Both the position numbers and the translations under genes were made by a program. A stretch of 64,000 nucleotides of DNA from GCA-2861595 sp035536185. GTDB taxonomy: Bacteria; Actinomycetota; Acidimicrobiia; Acidimicrobiales; GCA-2861595. Below, one piece after another: positions 34,776 through 43,815 of this stretch. The notes beneath the pieces were generated by a model, which did no database searches, was not told the origin of the DNA, and was given only the letters and a program-made list of their open reading frames with translations. Location of the stretch: contig DATLOM010000028.1 of assembly GCA_035536185.1 (NCBI GenBank), positions 4,928 through 68,927 of the forward strand. Reading direction: 5' to 3'. Within the stretch, counting starts at the first letter, position 1. Each line of letters begins with the position of its first letter.

Positions 34776-36314
34776 TCACCCGTCGGCACCGTCCTTCTTG
34801 GCCCGCTCGATCACCAGCTCGGCGATCTTGCGCCCCGCCTCCCTGCTCACCGCGTCGTATCTCCAGTGGATGCCGGCGTAGAGGCGGGAGATGGTCTGGT
34901 CGTCGGATCGCCGGCGAAAGTCCTCGGCCTTGTCGGGGAACAGGTAGGTGAGGATCGTCTCGGCGCCGCCGGCATAACCGGCACTGCCCGAGGGATAGGC
35001 GGGGAACCGGGGGGTGGGCAGGAGGGGCTTCCAGTCGCGGTCGAGGCCCAGGTCGCGGATGGCGTTCTCCGGGCGCGGGTTCCAGTAGGTGAACTTGGCA
35101 TCCCAGGCAGCGATGCCGCCGTCGGCCATGGCGATGTTCAACAGGGCCAGGGCCCGGGCGACCCGGGGCAGGCTGAGCTTGGCCGCGGCGATGTCCTTCT
35201 CGGCCTCGCTGATGACGATGCCGGCGGGCAGGCTGGTGCCCTCGGCACCCTCCCAGAACCTGGCTATCTTCTCCTGCTCGGGAGTCAGGTTCTTCTGGAT
35301 GTCGACGATCTCCTGGGCCGCGGCGCGAAACTCGGGAGTGCCGAAGGCGGGCGGGGGGCCGGGGCGGAACTGGCTGCCCGAGGTCATCACCCAAGGCTTC
35401 CACGACCCGGCCATGGGCTCGATCGGGGGAGACACCGAGCCGGGTGGCGGCTCCCAGAACCTCGGTCCCCCGCCGATGCCCGGGGGGCGCTTCCCGTCCC
35501 ACTTCTGGTCGGCGCCATCGGTCTTGGCGTAGGCGATCACCTTTTCGCCCACCGCCCTCCCGAGGTCGAGGCCGGCAGCCACGTCGCTCGGGGTGTTGGT
35601 CCCGGCCTGCACCCGGGAGGTGGCGGCCTCCTCGGCCATCTCTTCGAGCCGCAGCGCCGACTCGTTGGGATAGAGGGCTGCCAGCACCGTCGAGGCGGCC
35701 CCGGCCATGGCCGCATGCTCCGAGGGGTAGGAGAACTCGGCACCGGCGGGCACCAGCGTGTCCACTCCCTCAGGCGGCTCCACCTCGTAGGCGTACTTCC
35801 AGTGCCAGCTGGCCACCGCCGCGTCGTACATGGCCACGTGCACGAGCGCGTAGTTGCGCGACGACAGCGGTGGGTTCTTCGAGACGTGCGACACGAAGTC
35901 GAGCGCGGTCTTCGTCCACTGGCTCGTCGGCAGCGGGCCGTTCCACTTGGCCACCGTCTTCTCCGCCGCGTCGGTGGGGTTGCCGGCCAAGCGCTTCACC
36001 TCGGCGAGGTCCGCCTTCGCCTTGGCCGAGCCGGGCGCCGGCGGGGGCGGCACCTTCACCTCGGCGCCGGAGCTGAGCACCCAGGTCCTCCACCGCCCGG
36101 CTGCCGGCTCGGCCGCGGCCTCGGCCGGGGCTGGGTTCACGGCGGCGCCGTCGCCGGCCTTGTCGTCGTCTCCGCAGCCCGCACCCAGCACCCCGGCGAG
36201 CAGCAGTAGGGCCATCGCGGCCGGCGCCGGCCGCCGATGGCCGGCACGGCTCGTGCCGGCTGCGGTTCCTGACACCAGAGTCCTCCCCCGTATCTTCGCA
36301 GCCGAATGCTGCAC
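34776..36314 (-). CDS. Duplicated vanadium-haloperoxidase/PAP2-like lipoprotein
   Basis: A 512-residue lipoprotein (lipobox near LGAGC) built from two haloperoxidase/PAP2-like halves. The PAP2 signature is K-x6-RP, PSGH, and SR-x5-H-x3-D. The first half has Lys173, PP in place of RP at 180-181, PSEH at 197-200, and SR-x5 followed by Asn240 instead of His. The second half has Lys407, RP at 414-415, PSGS at 441-444 (His to Ser), and an intact SR-x5-His483-x3-Asp487. Each half therefore lacks a different catalytic His. Whether the halves share one active site is an inference. It is co-transcribed with the DM13 lipoprotein gene. Confidence 0.85.
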   Translation of the reverse strand: MQHSAAKIRGRTLVSGTAAGTSRAGHRRPAPAAMALLLLAGVLGAGCGDDDKAGDGAAVNPAPAEAAAEPAAGRWRTWVLSSGAEVKVPPPPAPGSAKAKADLAEVKRLAGNPTDAAEKTVAKWNGPLPTSQWTKTALDFVSHVSKNPPLSSRNYALVHVAMYDAAVASWHWKYAYEVEPPEGVDTLVPAGAEFSYPSEHAAMAGAASTVLAALYPNESALRLEEMAEEAATSRVQAGTNTPSDVAAGLDLGRAVGEKVIAYAKTDGADQKWDGKRPPGIGGGPRFWEPPPGSVSPPIEPMAGSWKPWVMTSGSQFRPGPPPAFGTPEFRAAAQEIVDIQKNLTPEQEKIARFWEGAEGTSLPAGIVISEAEKDIAAAKLSLPRVARALALLNIAMADGGIAAWDAKFTYWNPRPENAIRDLGLDRDWKPLLPTPRFPAYPSGSAGYAGGAETILTYLFPDKAEDFRRRSDDQTISRLYAGIHWRYDAVSREAGRKIAELVIERAKKDGADG

Positions 36315-36346
36315 GTAGTAACGCTAACGGGTCGGGGGGCCCATTG

Positions 36347-37054
36347 TCACGGCTGCTCGGTCAACGGAGTCCCGGACGGCTCCGTGGTGGTGGTGGCCGG
36401 CTGGGTCGTGGTCGTCGTCGGCGGCTGGGTGGTAGTCGTCGGCGGCGGCTCCGTCGTGGTGGTCGCCGGCGGCTCGGTGGTGGTGGTCGGTGCCTCGGTC
36501 GTAGGTGTGGTGGCCGGCGGCTGGGTGGTCTCGGTCACCGTGGTGGTGGCGGTGGGGGTGGTGGTCGCCACCCGCGGGGTCCGTGGCGCCTGCGTGGTGG
36601 GTACCACCGGCGCCAGCCTGGTCGTCGGGGCGGGCATCGTGGTCGGCGGGGCCGGGGCCGGTTCCACCGGAGCCGCCGTGACCGGGACCGCGGCTGCCGG
36701 CGGGGCCGGCGCCGGCTGCTGGCGTCGCCCGGACGGTCGGTTGATGACGATCAGGCCGCTGATGGCGATCAGGACGAACGGGATGAGGACGAACACCATC
36801 AGTCGGTGGGCGAGAGGGGTCGCCGGCGGCTTGCGGGCCGCCAGCGGGGGCAGCTCGACCCGCTCCAACGACTCGACCGTCGTCTCCTGGGTGGAGGGCA
36901 CGGCTTCGGTCGGTGGCCCGGTGAAGACCCCTCCGGGGGGAGGAGCGTCGGAGAGGATGAACCCGGTGGCGGCGCGGAGGAAGGAGAACTTCCCCGACGG
37001 CTCAGGATGCTCCACCTCGTCGTCCCCGAGGGTGGTCGTCGTGCTCTCGTGCAT
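36347..37054 (-). CDS. Membrane protein with Thr/Pro-rich tail
   Basis: A 235-residue protein with a cytoplasmic N terminus (MHESTTTTLGDDEVEH), one membrane helix (residues about 85-104, MVFVLIPFVLIAISGLIVI) and a long Thr/Pro/Ala extracytoplasmic tail ending in repeated TTTEPP and TTTQPP. The tail is probably disordered and could span the cell wall or be glycosylated. GAGGGA lies upstream of the ATG. A PHO-box-like repeat lies about 170 bases upstream in this orientation, so phosphate control is possible. No family was recognised. Confidence 0.7.
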   Translation of the reverse strand: MHESTTTTLGDDEVEHPEPSGKFSFLRAATGFILSDAPPPGGVFTGPPTEAVPSTQETTVESLERVELPPLAARKPPATPLAHRLMVFVLIPFVLIAISGLIVINRPSGRRQQPAPAPPAAAVPVTAAPVEPAPAPPTTMPAPTTRLAPVVPTTQAPRTPRVATTTPTATTTVTETTQPPATTPTTEAPTTTTEPPATTTTEPPPTTTTQPPTTTTTQPATTTTEPSGTPLTEQP

Positions 37055-37223
37055 GTTGGTCCCTCAGCCGGCGTGAACCTGTCCGGCCCGAGCCGAACAG
37101 AGCGTGGTTCCTTATCGGCACTTTGGCCCCCAGCTTGAGCCCGTCATCCGAGATCCACCGCCGCCTCACCAGGCGGGGGACGCGCCGGGCTCTGAAGCGT
37201 TCGGGGCCATGGGGCGGCGCGAT

Positions 37224-37241
37224 GGTGAACGAGTGGTGAAC
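37224..37241 (-). promoter_or_regulatory. PHO-box-like direct repeat
   Basis: Two GGTGAAC (minus strand GTTCACC) heptamers at 37224-37230 and 37235-37241, exactly 11 bases apart. This matches the spacing of the repeats before pstS. It lies between the Thr/Pro-rich protein gene and the kinase gene and could serve either. Confidence 0.6.
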
Positions 37242-37302
37242 CCTGGAGCCAGAGGCACGAGAAGGGCTGGAGCAGCCTTCGATTGTGCCTAGGGTCGGCG
37301 TC

Positions 37303-38481
37303 GTGCAGCTCGTGCTGGGCATCGTCGCTCTGGTCGCAGGGGCGGCGGCGGCGTGGTTGCTCCTGTTGTACCTCCGCACCAACCGCCGGTCCGGAGAGCA
37401 GATCCGGATACTGACCGAGAGCCTTCGGAGCGCCGGCGCCGCCCAGGACTGCCTGGCCGAGGTGGAGGACCGTGCCCTGACCCTGGGAGCGGCGGTCGAG
37501 CGCCTGCCCCTCGGCGTGATCGTCAGGGGTCCCGACCGGAACGAGCTCTTCCGGAACTCAGCGGCCGCCGAGCTGGTGGGCGACCGGCCGTCGGACGCGC
37601 TGGCCTCCCGAGCGGTGGCCGAGGTCATGGCCCTGGCCGCCGCCGGGCGCGCTGAGAGCCGCCCCTTGGAGCTCCACGGGCCGCCCCGGCGGACCCTCTC
37701 GCTCACCGGCGTACCCTTGCCCGGAGGGGCCGCCGCCGTCGTGGTCGAGGACGTGTCGGAGCGCCGGCGCCTGGACACGGTGCGCCGTGACTTCGTGGCC
37801 AACGTCAGCCATGAGCTGAAGACGCCGGTGGCCGCCTTGGGCCTGCTGGCCGAGACGCTGGCGGCGGAGGACGACCTGGACGTGGTGCGCCGGCTCGTGG
37901 GGCGGATGCAGGACGAGGCCTTCCGAGTCAACGGGATCATCGACGACCTCCTCGACCTCAGCCGCCTGGAGGGAGAGCCGACGCTGCCTCACCGGCCGGT
38001 TCGGGTGGACGCCGTGGTGGCCGAGGCGGTGGAGAGCGTCCGACAGGCAGCCGACTTCCGCGGCATCCGCATCGCCGTCGGCGAGATCCCCGAGTCGTGG
38101 GAGCTCACCGGCGAGCGGCGCCAGCTGGTGTCGGCTCTGGCCAACCTGCTGGGGAACGCGGTGAAGTACTCCGAGGAGGGCTCGGCCGTGGAGGTCCGGG
38201 CCCGGGCCGGCGAGGCCATGGTCATGCTGGAGGTCGAGGACCACGGGATCGGCATCCCGTCCCGGGAGCTGGACCGCATCTTCGAGCGCTTCTACCGGGT
38301 CGACCGCGGACGAGGACGGGGCACGGGGGGAACCGGGCTGGGCCTGTCCATCGTCCGCCACGTGGCGACCAACCACGGCGGTGAGATCAGGGTCTCCTCG
38401 ATCGAGGGTGAAGGGTCTGTCTTCACGCTGATCCTCCCCGTCGGTCCGGGGGCTACGACCATGCTGGCCGAGACGGGATGA
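37303..38481 (+). CDS. senX3: SenX3/PhoR-type phosphate sensor kinase
   Basis: A 392-residue histidine kinase: one N-terminal membrane segment (QLVLGIVALVAGAAAAWLLL), a PAS-like domain (residues about 60-150), HisKA with VANVSHELKTPVAALGLLA (His near residue 170), and HATPase with NLLGNAVKYS, DHGIGIP and GGTGLGLSIVRHVA. It overlaps the regulator gene by 4 bases and precedes phoU, the standard SenX3-RegX3-PhoU order. The GTG at 37303 is favoured over 37285 because a TAGGGT -10 box at 37290-37295 lies 7 bases before it. Confidence 0.9.
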   Translation: MQLVLGIVALVAGAAAAWLLLLYLRTNRRSGEQIRILTESLRSAGAAQDCLAEVEDRALTLGAAVERLPLGVIVRGPDRNELFRNSAAAELVGDRPSDALASRAVAEVMALAAAGRAESRPLELHGPPRRTLSLTGVPLPGGAAAVVVEDVSERRRLDTVRRDFVANVSHELKTPVAALGLLAETLAAEDDLDVVRRLVGRMQDEAFRVNGIIDDLLDLSRLEGEPTLPHRPVRVDAVVAEAVESVRQAADFRGIRIAVGEIPESWELTGERRQLVSALANLLGNAVKYSEEGSAVEVRARAGEAMVMLEVEDHGIGIPSRELDRIFERFYRVDRGRGRGTGGTGLGLSIVRHVATNHGGEIRVSSIEGEGSVFTLILPVGPGATTMLAETG

Positions 38482-39188
38482 GCGTCCGCATGGGTGACGC
38501 CAGCCCGACGGTTCTCATCGTCGAGGACGAGGAGTCGTTCGTGGAGGCCCTGATCGTCGGGCTCAAGCGTGAGGGCTTCCTCGTGCACGTGGCCCGCGAC
38601 GGCATCACCGCCCTCGCCCTCTTCGACACCGTGAAGCCGGACCTCGTCCTGCTGGACGTGATGCTGCCCAGCCTGTCCGGCGTCGACGTCTGCCGCGAGA
38701 TCCGCCGGCGGTCCCGTACCCCGATCATCATGGTGACGGCCAAGAGCTCCGAGATCGACACCGTCGTGGGTCTCGAAGTGGGTGCCGACGACTACGTCAC
38801 CAAGCCATACCGCCTGCGGGAGCTGGTGGCCCGCATGCGCGCCGTCCTGCGCCGCGTGCCCAGGCAGGACGACGAGCCCAGCGACGGCACCGTTCTCGAG
38901 GTCGGCGACGTCCGGCTCGACCCGGCCCGCCACGAAGTCACGGTCAGGGGGGAGCAGCTCGCCCTGCCGCTCAAGGAGTTCGACCTGCTCGAGCTCCTCC
39001 TCGAGAACGCCGGTCGCGTGCTGACCCGCGACACCCTCATCGACCGCATCTGGGGGCCCAACTACGTGGGCGACACCAAGACCCTCGACGTCCACGTCAA
39101 GCGCCTCCGCTCCAAGCTGGAGGACGACCCGTCCCAACCGCGCTGCATCGTCACCATCCGGGGCCTCGGCTACCGGTACGAGCGCTGA
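38478..39188 (+). CDS. regX3: RegX3/PhoB-type response regulator
   Basis: A 236-residue OmpR/PhoB-family regulator. The receiver has TVLIVEDEESFVEAL, the phospho-acceptor Asp in LVLLDVMLPS and Lys in YVTKPYRLREL. The winged-helix effector ends with TLDVHVKRLRSKLEDD and TIRGLGYRYER. Its ATG overlaps the kinase stop (ATGA). Followed 24 bases later by phoU. The regulator is expected to bind the PHO-box-like repeats found near 37230 and 43830. Confidence 0.93.
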   Translation: MSVRMGDASPTVLIVEDEESFVEALIVGLKREGFLVHVARDGITALALFDTVKPDLVLLDVMLPSLSGVDVCREIRRRSRTPIIMVTAKSSEIDTVVGLEVGADDYVTKPYRLRELVARMRAVLRRVPRQDDEPSDGTVLEVGDVRLDPARHEVTVRGEQLALPLKEFDLLELLLENAGRVLTRDTLIDRIWGPNYVGDTKTLDVHVKRLRSKLEDDPSQPRCIVTIRGLGYRYER

Positions 39189-39212
39189 CGGCCGGTCTGC
39201 GAGACTGACACC

Positions 39213-39905
39213 GTGGTCGAGACGAGAAAGCGCTATCACGAGCAGCTCGAGGACATGAAGGACGGCACCGTCCGGCTGGCGGCGATGGCCATGGAGGAGA
39301 TCGCCGCCGGCACCCAGGCTCTCCTCGACGCCGACCTCGCCGCCGCCGAACGGGTGGTGGCCTCCGACAAGGCCATGGACGAGCTGACCTACACGATCGA
39401 GGAGCAGGCCTACGTCGTTCTGGCCCGCCAGAGCCCGCTGGCCAGCGAGCTGCGCACGGTCATCGCCATCCTCCGGGTGATCCACGAGATCGAGCGGTGC
39501 GGCGACCTGATCGTCAACGTGGCCAAGGCCACCCGCCGGCTCTACCCCCACGCCCTCGACCCCAAGGTGCGGGGGCTTCTCGAGCGCATGGGTGCCCAGG
39601 CCGGCGAGCAGCTGAGGCTGGCCATCAACGCCTTCGCCGACGCCGACATGAACGAAGCCGCCGCCCTCGACGACATGGACGACGTGATGGACGACCTCCA
39701 GAAGACCTTGTTCAGGACGATCTTCGCGGCCGGCGCCCCAGACGAGGCCGCCCTCCAGCGCGCCGTCCAGGTGGCGCTGGTCGGCCGTTACTACGAACGC
39801 ATCGCCGACCACGCCGTCAACGTCAGCGACAAGGTGCGCTTCATGGTCACCGGCGAGTTCCGGGCCGAGGAGGCCACCGCGCGCGAGGAGCCCGTCGGCG
39901 GGTAG
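39213..39905 (+). CDS. phoU: Phosphate signalling protein PhoU
   Basis: A 230-residue PhoU with two three-helix PhoU repeats. It has the conserved ED...M..LA.....E pattern (MAMEEIAAGTQALLDADL) and LRVIHEIERCGDLIVNVA in the first half. RYYERIADHAVNVSDKVRFM is the matching metal-binding stretch of the second. It damps kinase signalling when the Pst transporter is saturated. Start is a GTG at 39213. The gene is convergent with pstB. Confidence 0.95.
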   Translation: MVETRKRYHEQLEDMKDGTVRLAAMAMEEIAAGTQALLDADLAAAERVVASDKAMDELTYTIEEQAYVVLARQSPLASELRTVIAILRVIHEIERCGDLIVNVAKATRRLYPHALDPKVRGLLERMGAQAGEQLRLAINAFADADMNEAAALDDMDDVMDDLQKTLFRTIFAAGAPDEAALQRAVQVALVGRYYERIADHAVNVSDKVRFMVTGEFRAEEATAREEPVGG

Positions 39906-39923
39906 ACGTCCAGGGCGCCGGGG

Positions 39924-40835
39924 TCAGCCGAAGCGCCCGGTTATGTAGTCCTCGGTGCGTTGGTCGCCGGGCGTGGTGAAGATCTTCTCCGTGCGGTCCA
40001 TCTCGACCAGCACACCGGTGCGGTCCTCGCCCTCCTTGGACACCTCAGCGGTGAAGAAGGCGGTGCGGTCGGAGACCCGGGCCGCCTGCTGCATGTTGTG
40101 GGTGACGATGACGATGGTGTAGTCACGCTTCAACTCGATCATCAGCTCCTCGATCCGGTTGGTGGCCAGCGGGTCGAGGGCCGAGCACGGCTCGTCCATG
40201 AGGATCACCTCGGGCCGCACGGCGATGCAACGGGCGATGCACAACCGCTGCTGCTGGCCGCCGGACAGCGAGAGGCCGCTCTTCTTCAGCTTGTCCTTGA
40301 CCTCGTCCCACAGCGCCGCCTTGCGGAGCGACTCCTCGACGAGATCGTCCATGCTGGCCGGCTTCAAGCCGTTGACCCGGGGGCCGAAGGCGACGTTGTC
40401 GTAGATCGACTTGGGGAACGGGTTCGGCTTCTGGAACACCATCCCGATCCGCCGGCGGACCTCGATCGGGTCGACGTCGGGGGAGTACAGGTCCTGGCCG
40501 TGGAAGCGGATGCGCCCCTCGACGCGGGTGCCCGGAGTCAGCTCGTTCATGCGGTTGAGGCAACGCACGAACGTGCTCTTGCCGCAACCGGAGGGGCCGA
40601 TCACCGCGGTGATCCGGTTGCCCTCCACGTTCATGGTGACGCCCCGGATGGCCTGGAAGGTGCCGTAGTAGAAGCTGAGGTCCTCCACGGCGAACACGAC
40701 GCCGGACGTGGTTCGCCCCCCGGCTCTGGCCGAGGTGGACGAGGGGACCTCGGGCCGCCGCACCGGCCCTTCCTGCGGGCGCTGGTCTGCGGCGGGCTGA
40801 ACGAGGCCGGCAGACGGATCGGGCACGGGGTTCAC
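39924..40835 (-). CDS. pstB: Phosphate ABC transporter ATPase PstB
   Basis: A 303-residue ATPase. The PstB core begins FAVEDLSFYYGTFQAIRGV, with Walker A GPSGCGKSTF, CLNRMNELTPGTRVEG, MVFQKPNPFPKSIYDNVAFG, signature LSLSGGQQQRLCIARCIA, and Walker B ILMDEPCSALDP. About 45 Pro/Ala-rich residues precede the usual start. The GTG at 40835 is chosen because it overlaps the pstA stop (GTGA); a shorter start inside the tail is possible. It energises phosphate uptake. Confidence 0.94.
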   Translation of the reverse strand: MNPVPDPSAGLVQPAADQRPQEGPVRRPEVPSSTSARAGGRTTSGVVFAVEDLSFYYGTFQAIRGVTMNVEGNRITAVIGPSGCGKSTFVRCLNRMNELTPGTRVEGRIRFHGQDLYSPDVDPIEVRRRIGMVFQKPNPFPKSIYDNVAFGPRVNGLKPASMDDLVEESLRKAALWDEVKDKLKKSGLSLSGGQQQRLCIARCIAVRPEVILMDEPCSALDPLATNRIEELMIELKRDYTIVIVTHNMQQAARVSDRTAFFTAEVSKEGEDRTGVLVEMDRTEKIFTTPGDQRTEDYITGRFG

Positions 40836-41740
40836 CACCGGGTCGTGAAGCGGTTGCGGACGAAGATGGCCACGGCGTTCATGGCCAGCAGCATGGCCAG
40901 CAGGACGATGCTGGCGGCGGCGGCGGCTTCGGCGAAGGCCGGCTGTGGGCGCCCGGTCCAGTTGAAGATGAGGACGGGGAGGGCCGAGAACGGGTCCCGC
41001 ACGTCGTCGGGCGTGTTGAAGATGGCCACCGAGGCACCGATCACCAGCAGCGGGGCCGTCTCCCCGATAGCTCGCGAGAGCGACAGGATCACACCGGTCA
41101 TGGTGCCGGGCATGGCCGCGGGCAGGACGTGATGGCGGACCGTCTGCCACGGAGTGGCCCCGAGGGCGTAAGCGGCGAGACGGATGGAGCTCGGCACCGC
41201 CCGCAGCGCCTCCCGGGCGGCGATGATGATGAGGGGCAGGCTCATCACGCCGAGGGTGAGGCCGCCGGCGAGCAGGCTCGGGCCCATTCCCATGAAGCGG
41301 ACGAACACGCCGAGCCCGAGGATCCCGTAGACCACGGAGGGCACCCCGGCCAGGTTGGCGATGTTGGCCTCGACGAAGTTCGTCACCCGGTTCTTCGGCG
41401 CGAACTCCTCGAGGTAGACGGCGGCGCCCACACCCACGGGGAAGCTGAAGAGAGCGGTGAGGCCCATGAGCCAGGCCGTGCCGTACAGCGCCGCCTTGAT
41501 GCCGGCCCGGGCCGGGAAGCGGGAGACGAAGTTGCCGAAGAACGCCCCGGGATCAGTGGCAAGGCGGTCCCACCCCTGGTCGTAGACCGTCCACAGGAGA
41601 AGGCCCAGGGCGAGCACGCCTAGGAAGGTGCCGAGGAAGAGGGCGGCGGCATAGGCCGAGTCGAGGACCATGCCGGCGCCACCGCGGGTGGAGCCCCGGC
41701 GCAGCGCTCCCGGAGCCTCGGCGACGGCGACAGTGCTCAC
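40832..41740 (-). CDS. pstA: Phosphate ABC transporter permease PstA
   Basis: A 302-residue permease with about six helices. It has the typical LAGVPSVVYGILGLGVFV, SLPLIIIAAREALRAVPSSI, AYALGATPWQTVRHHVLPAA (EAA loop) and SRAIGETAPLLVIGA. It overlaps pstC by 4 bases upstream and pstB by 4 bases downstream, indicating translational coupling. Confidence 0.94.
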   Translation of the reverse strand: MSTVAVAEAPGALRRGSTRGGAGMVLDSAYAAALFLGTFLGVLALGLLLWTVYDQGWDRLATDPGAFFGNFVSRFPARAGIKAALYGTAWLMGLTALFSFPVGVGAAVYLEEFAPKNRVTNFVEANIANLAGVPSVVYGILGLGVFVRFMGMGPSLLAGGLTLGVMSLPLIIIAAREALRAVPSSIRLAAYALGATPWQTVRHHVLPAAMPGTMTGVILSLSRAIGETAPLLVIGASVAIFNTPDDVRDPFSALPVLIFNWTGRPQPAFAEAAAAASIVLLAMLLAMNAVAIFVRNRFTTRW

Positions 41741-42678
41741 TGGTACACCTGCCGGTACCGGCGGACGAGGCGGATGCTGAGCAGGTTCATGGCGAGCGTG
41801 ATGACGAAGAGCGTGGCGCCGACGGCGAACAGCGACTGGTACCGCAGCGAGCCCGCCGCCGCTTCGCCGCCAACAGTCTGGGCGATGTAGGCGGTGAGCG
41901 TCTGGATCGACTCGAAGAAGTTGGTCGTGAGGTTGGGGGTGTTGCCGGCGGCGATGGTGACGGCCATCGTCTCGCCCACCGCCCGGGACACCCCGAGGAT
42001 GACCGAGGCGGCGATGCCGGACAGCGCGGCGGGCAGCACGACGCGAAGGGAGACCACTCTTTTGGTCGCGCCCATGCCGAGGCCGGCCTCCCTCAGGGCC
42101 TGTGGCACCGCTCGCATGGCGTCCTCGCTGATGGAGGCGATGATCGGGAGGATCATGAGGCCCACGGCAATGGCCCCGGCCGCCGCGTTGAAGATGAAGA
42201 CCCGGTCGTCGCCGAAGATCGGCCTGAGCAGAGTGGGGGTGACGAAGTTGAGGGCGAAGAACCCGACCACCACGGTGGGGATGCCGGCGAGGATCTCCAG
42301 CACCGGCTTGATGACGCCCCTCACCCGGGGCCGGGCGTACTCCGAGAGGTAGATGGCCGTAGCCAGGCCCAGCGGGACACCGACGAGAAGGGCGCCGGCG
42401 GCGATCATGAGGGAGCCGTTGAGCAGGGGCAGGACGCCGAAGTCGCCGGCCTCGATCTGCCCACCTAGCGGCGCCCAGCGGGTCCCCGTCAGGAAGTCGA
42501 AGAGCGGGACCTTGGCGAAGAACCTGGCCGCCTCACTGGCCAGTACGGCCACGATGCCCACGGTGACGAGGACCGAGACGACGGCGCACAGGAGCAGCAT
42601 TCCGACGACGAACCGCTCCCCGGGACGGGAGCGACGGCGCGCGATGTCAAGGTCGGGAGCCTGGGGGGGGATCGCCAT
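41737..42678 (-). CDS. pstC: Phosphate ABC transporter permease PstC
   Basis: A 313-residue permease with about six helices and PstC hallmarks: FLTGTRWAPLGGQIEAGDFG, LLNGSLMIAAGALLVGVPLG, EILAGIPTVVVGFFAL, and the EAA loop QALREAGLGMGATKRVVSL. It pairs with PstA to form the phosphate channel. It starts with ATG at 42678, 67 bases after pstS. Confidence 0.94.
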   Translation of the reverse strand: MAIPPQAPDLDIARRRSRPGERFVVGMLLLCAVVSVLVTVGIVAVLASEAARFFAKVPLFDFLTGTRWAPLGGQIEAGDFGVLPLLNGSLMIAAGALLVGVPLGLATAIYLSEYARPRVRGVIKPVLEILAGIPTVVVGFFALNFVTPTLLRPIFGDDRVFIFNAAAGAIAVGLMILPIIASISEDAMRAVPQALREAGLGMGATKRVVSLRVVLPAALSGIAASVILGVSRAVGETMAVTIAAGNTPNLTTNFFESIQTLTAYIAQTVGGEAAAGSLRYQSLFAVGATLFVITLAMNLLSIRLVRRYRQVYQ

Positions 42679-42745
42679 AGCGGGACCGCCGGATGCTATC
42701 GCCGGGGCTCGCCGGCGGTCCCCGTGCGGGCAGTCCCAAGGAGCG

Positions 42746-43723
42746 TCAGGACGCCGGTCCCAGGAGGTCGAGGCCCTTCTCGTAATCCTCCTTCGGCGCC
42801 GACGTGTAGCCCACGTCCTCGATGAGCTCCGGTGTGGTCTCCAGGTAGAACCTGACGAATTCTCGGACCTCGGGGCGGGCCAGTGCCGTCTTCTTCACGT
42901 AGATGAAGAGCGGGCGGCTCAGGGGATAGTCGCCCGATTCCACCGTGGCGTTGCTGGGTGCGACGCAACCGTCGCCCTCGCCTGAGATCTTGATGGCCTT
43001 CAGCTTCTCCTCGTTCTCGGTGAAGTAGGCGAAGCCGAAGAACCCCCATGACCTCTTCTCACCCTCGATGCCCTGCACGAGGGTGTTGTCGTCCTCGGAC
43101 GCGGTGTAGTCCGACCTCGGCCTGAGGCTCTCAGGCTCCTTCGGGTCGCCCAGCACCTCCTCCACGAAGAAGTCGTAGGTGCCCGAGTCCGTGCCGGGGG
43201 CGAAGATGGCGATCTTCTCGTTGGGGAACTTGGGATCTACCTGGTTCCAGGTCCTCGCCCCGCCCTCCTTGAAGATCCCGGCCAGCTGCTCGAGGCTGAG
43301 GCAATCGACGAACCGGTTACCGGCAGAGGTGACGATGGCGAGACCGTCGAGGCCGACCCGGAACTCGGTGAACTCGACACCGGCCGCCGCGCACGCCTCC
43401 TTCTCCTCGTCCTTGATGGCTCGGGAGGCATCGGCTATGTCGATCTCCCCGGAGCAGAACTTCTTGAAGCCGCCGCCGGTGCCCGACGTGCCGACCGACA
43501 CCTTGACGCCGCCCTGCTCCGTGCGGAACTCCTCGGCGATGGCCTCGCTAATGGGTGCCACCGTGGACGATCCGTCGATGACGATCGAACCACGCAACGC
43601 TCCGTCGCCCGACCCCCCCGTGCCTGCCGTGTTGTCGTCGGTGCCGCCGCACGCGCCCAGTGTCACCAGCACGGCGAACGCCCCCGCCACTGCGCCGTCC
43701 CTCCGTGTACCGGATCTCTTCAT
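42746..43723 (-). CDS. pstS: Phosphate-binding lipoprotein PstS
   Basis: A 325-residue phosphate-binding protein. Signal peptide with lipobox LGAC; phosphate-binding loops IDGSSTVAPISEAIAEEF, GTSGTGGGFKKFCSGEIDIA, and TDSGTYDFFVEEVLG. The ATG at 43723 is preceded by AGGAGGGA 7 bases upstream; the open frame continues 11 codons further but lacks such a site. First gene of pstSCAB. Three PHO-box units lie about 95 bases upstream. Confidence 0.95.
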   Translation of the reverse strand: MKRSGTRRDGAVAGAFAVLVTLGACGGTDDNTAGTGGSGDGALRGSIVIDGSSTVAPISEAIAEEFRTEQGGVKVSVGTSGTGGGFKKFCSGEIDIADASRAIKDEEKEACAAAGVEFTEFRVGLDGLAIVTSAGNRFVDCLSLEQLAGIFKEGGARTWNQVDPKFPNEKIAIFAPGTDSGTYDFFVEEVLGDPKEPESLRPRSDYTASEDDNTLVQGIEGEKRSWGFFGFAYFTENEEKLKAIKISGEGDGCVAPSNATVESGDYPLSRPLFIYVKKTALARPEVREFVRFYLETTPELIEDVGYTSAPKEDYEKGLDLLGPAS

Positions 43724-43815
43724 GATGCGGTCCCTCCTGTTCTGGTTGGTGGCCATGGCGGGCGGAAACTCCGACTCCCCGAAAGCTAGAAGGGCTGGCT
43801 GACGGCAGGACCGCC

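Noticed and set aside
36306..37076. 256-codon plus-strand frame of Val/Gly repeats
   Set aside because: It is the antisense of the Thr/Pro-rich tail; the minus-strand frame has a membrane helix and a ribosome site.
38292..39812. 506-codon minus-strand open frame opposite regX3 and phoU
   Set aside because: The opposite strand holds two complete, well-conserved genes; this frame has no motif.
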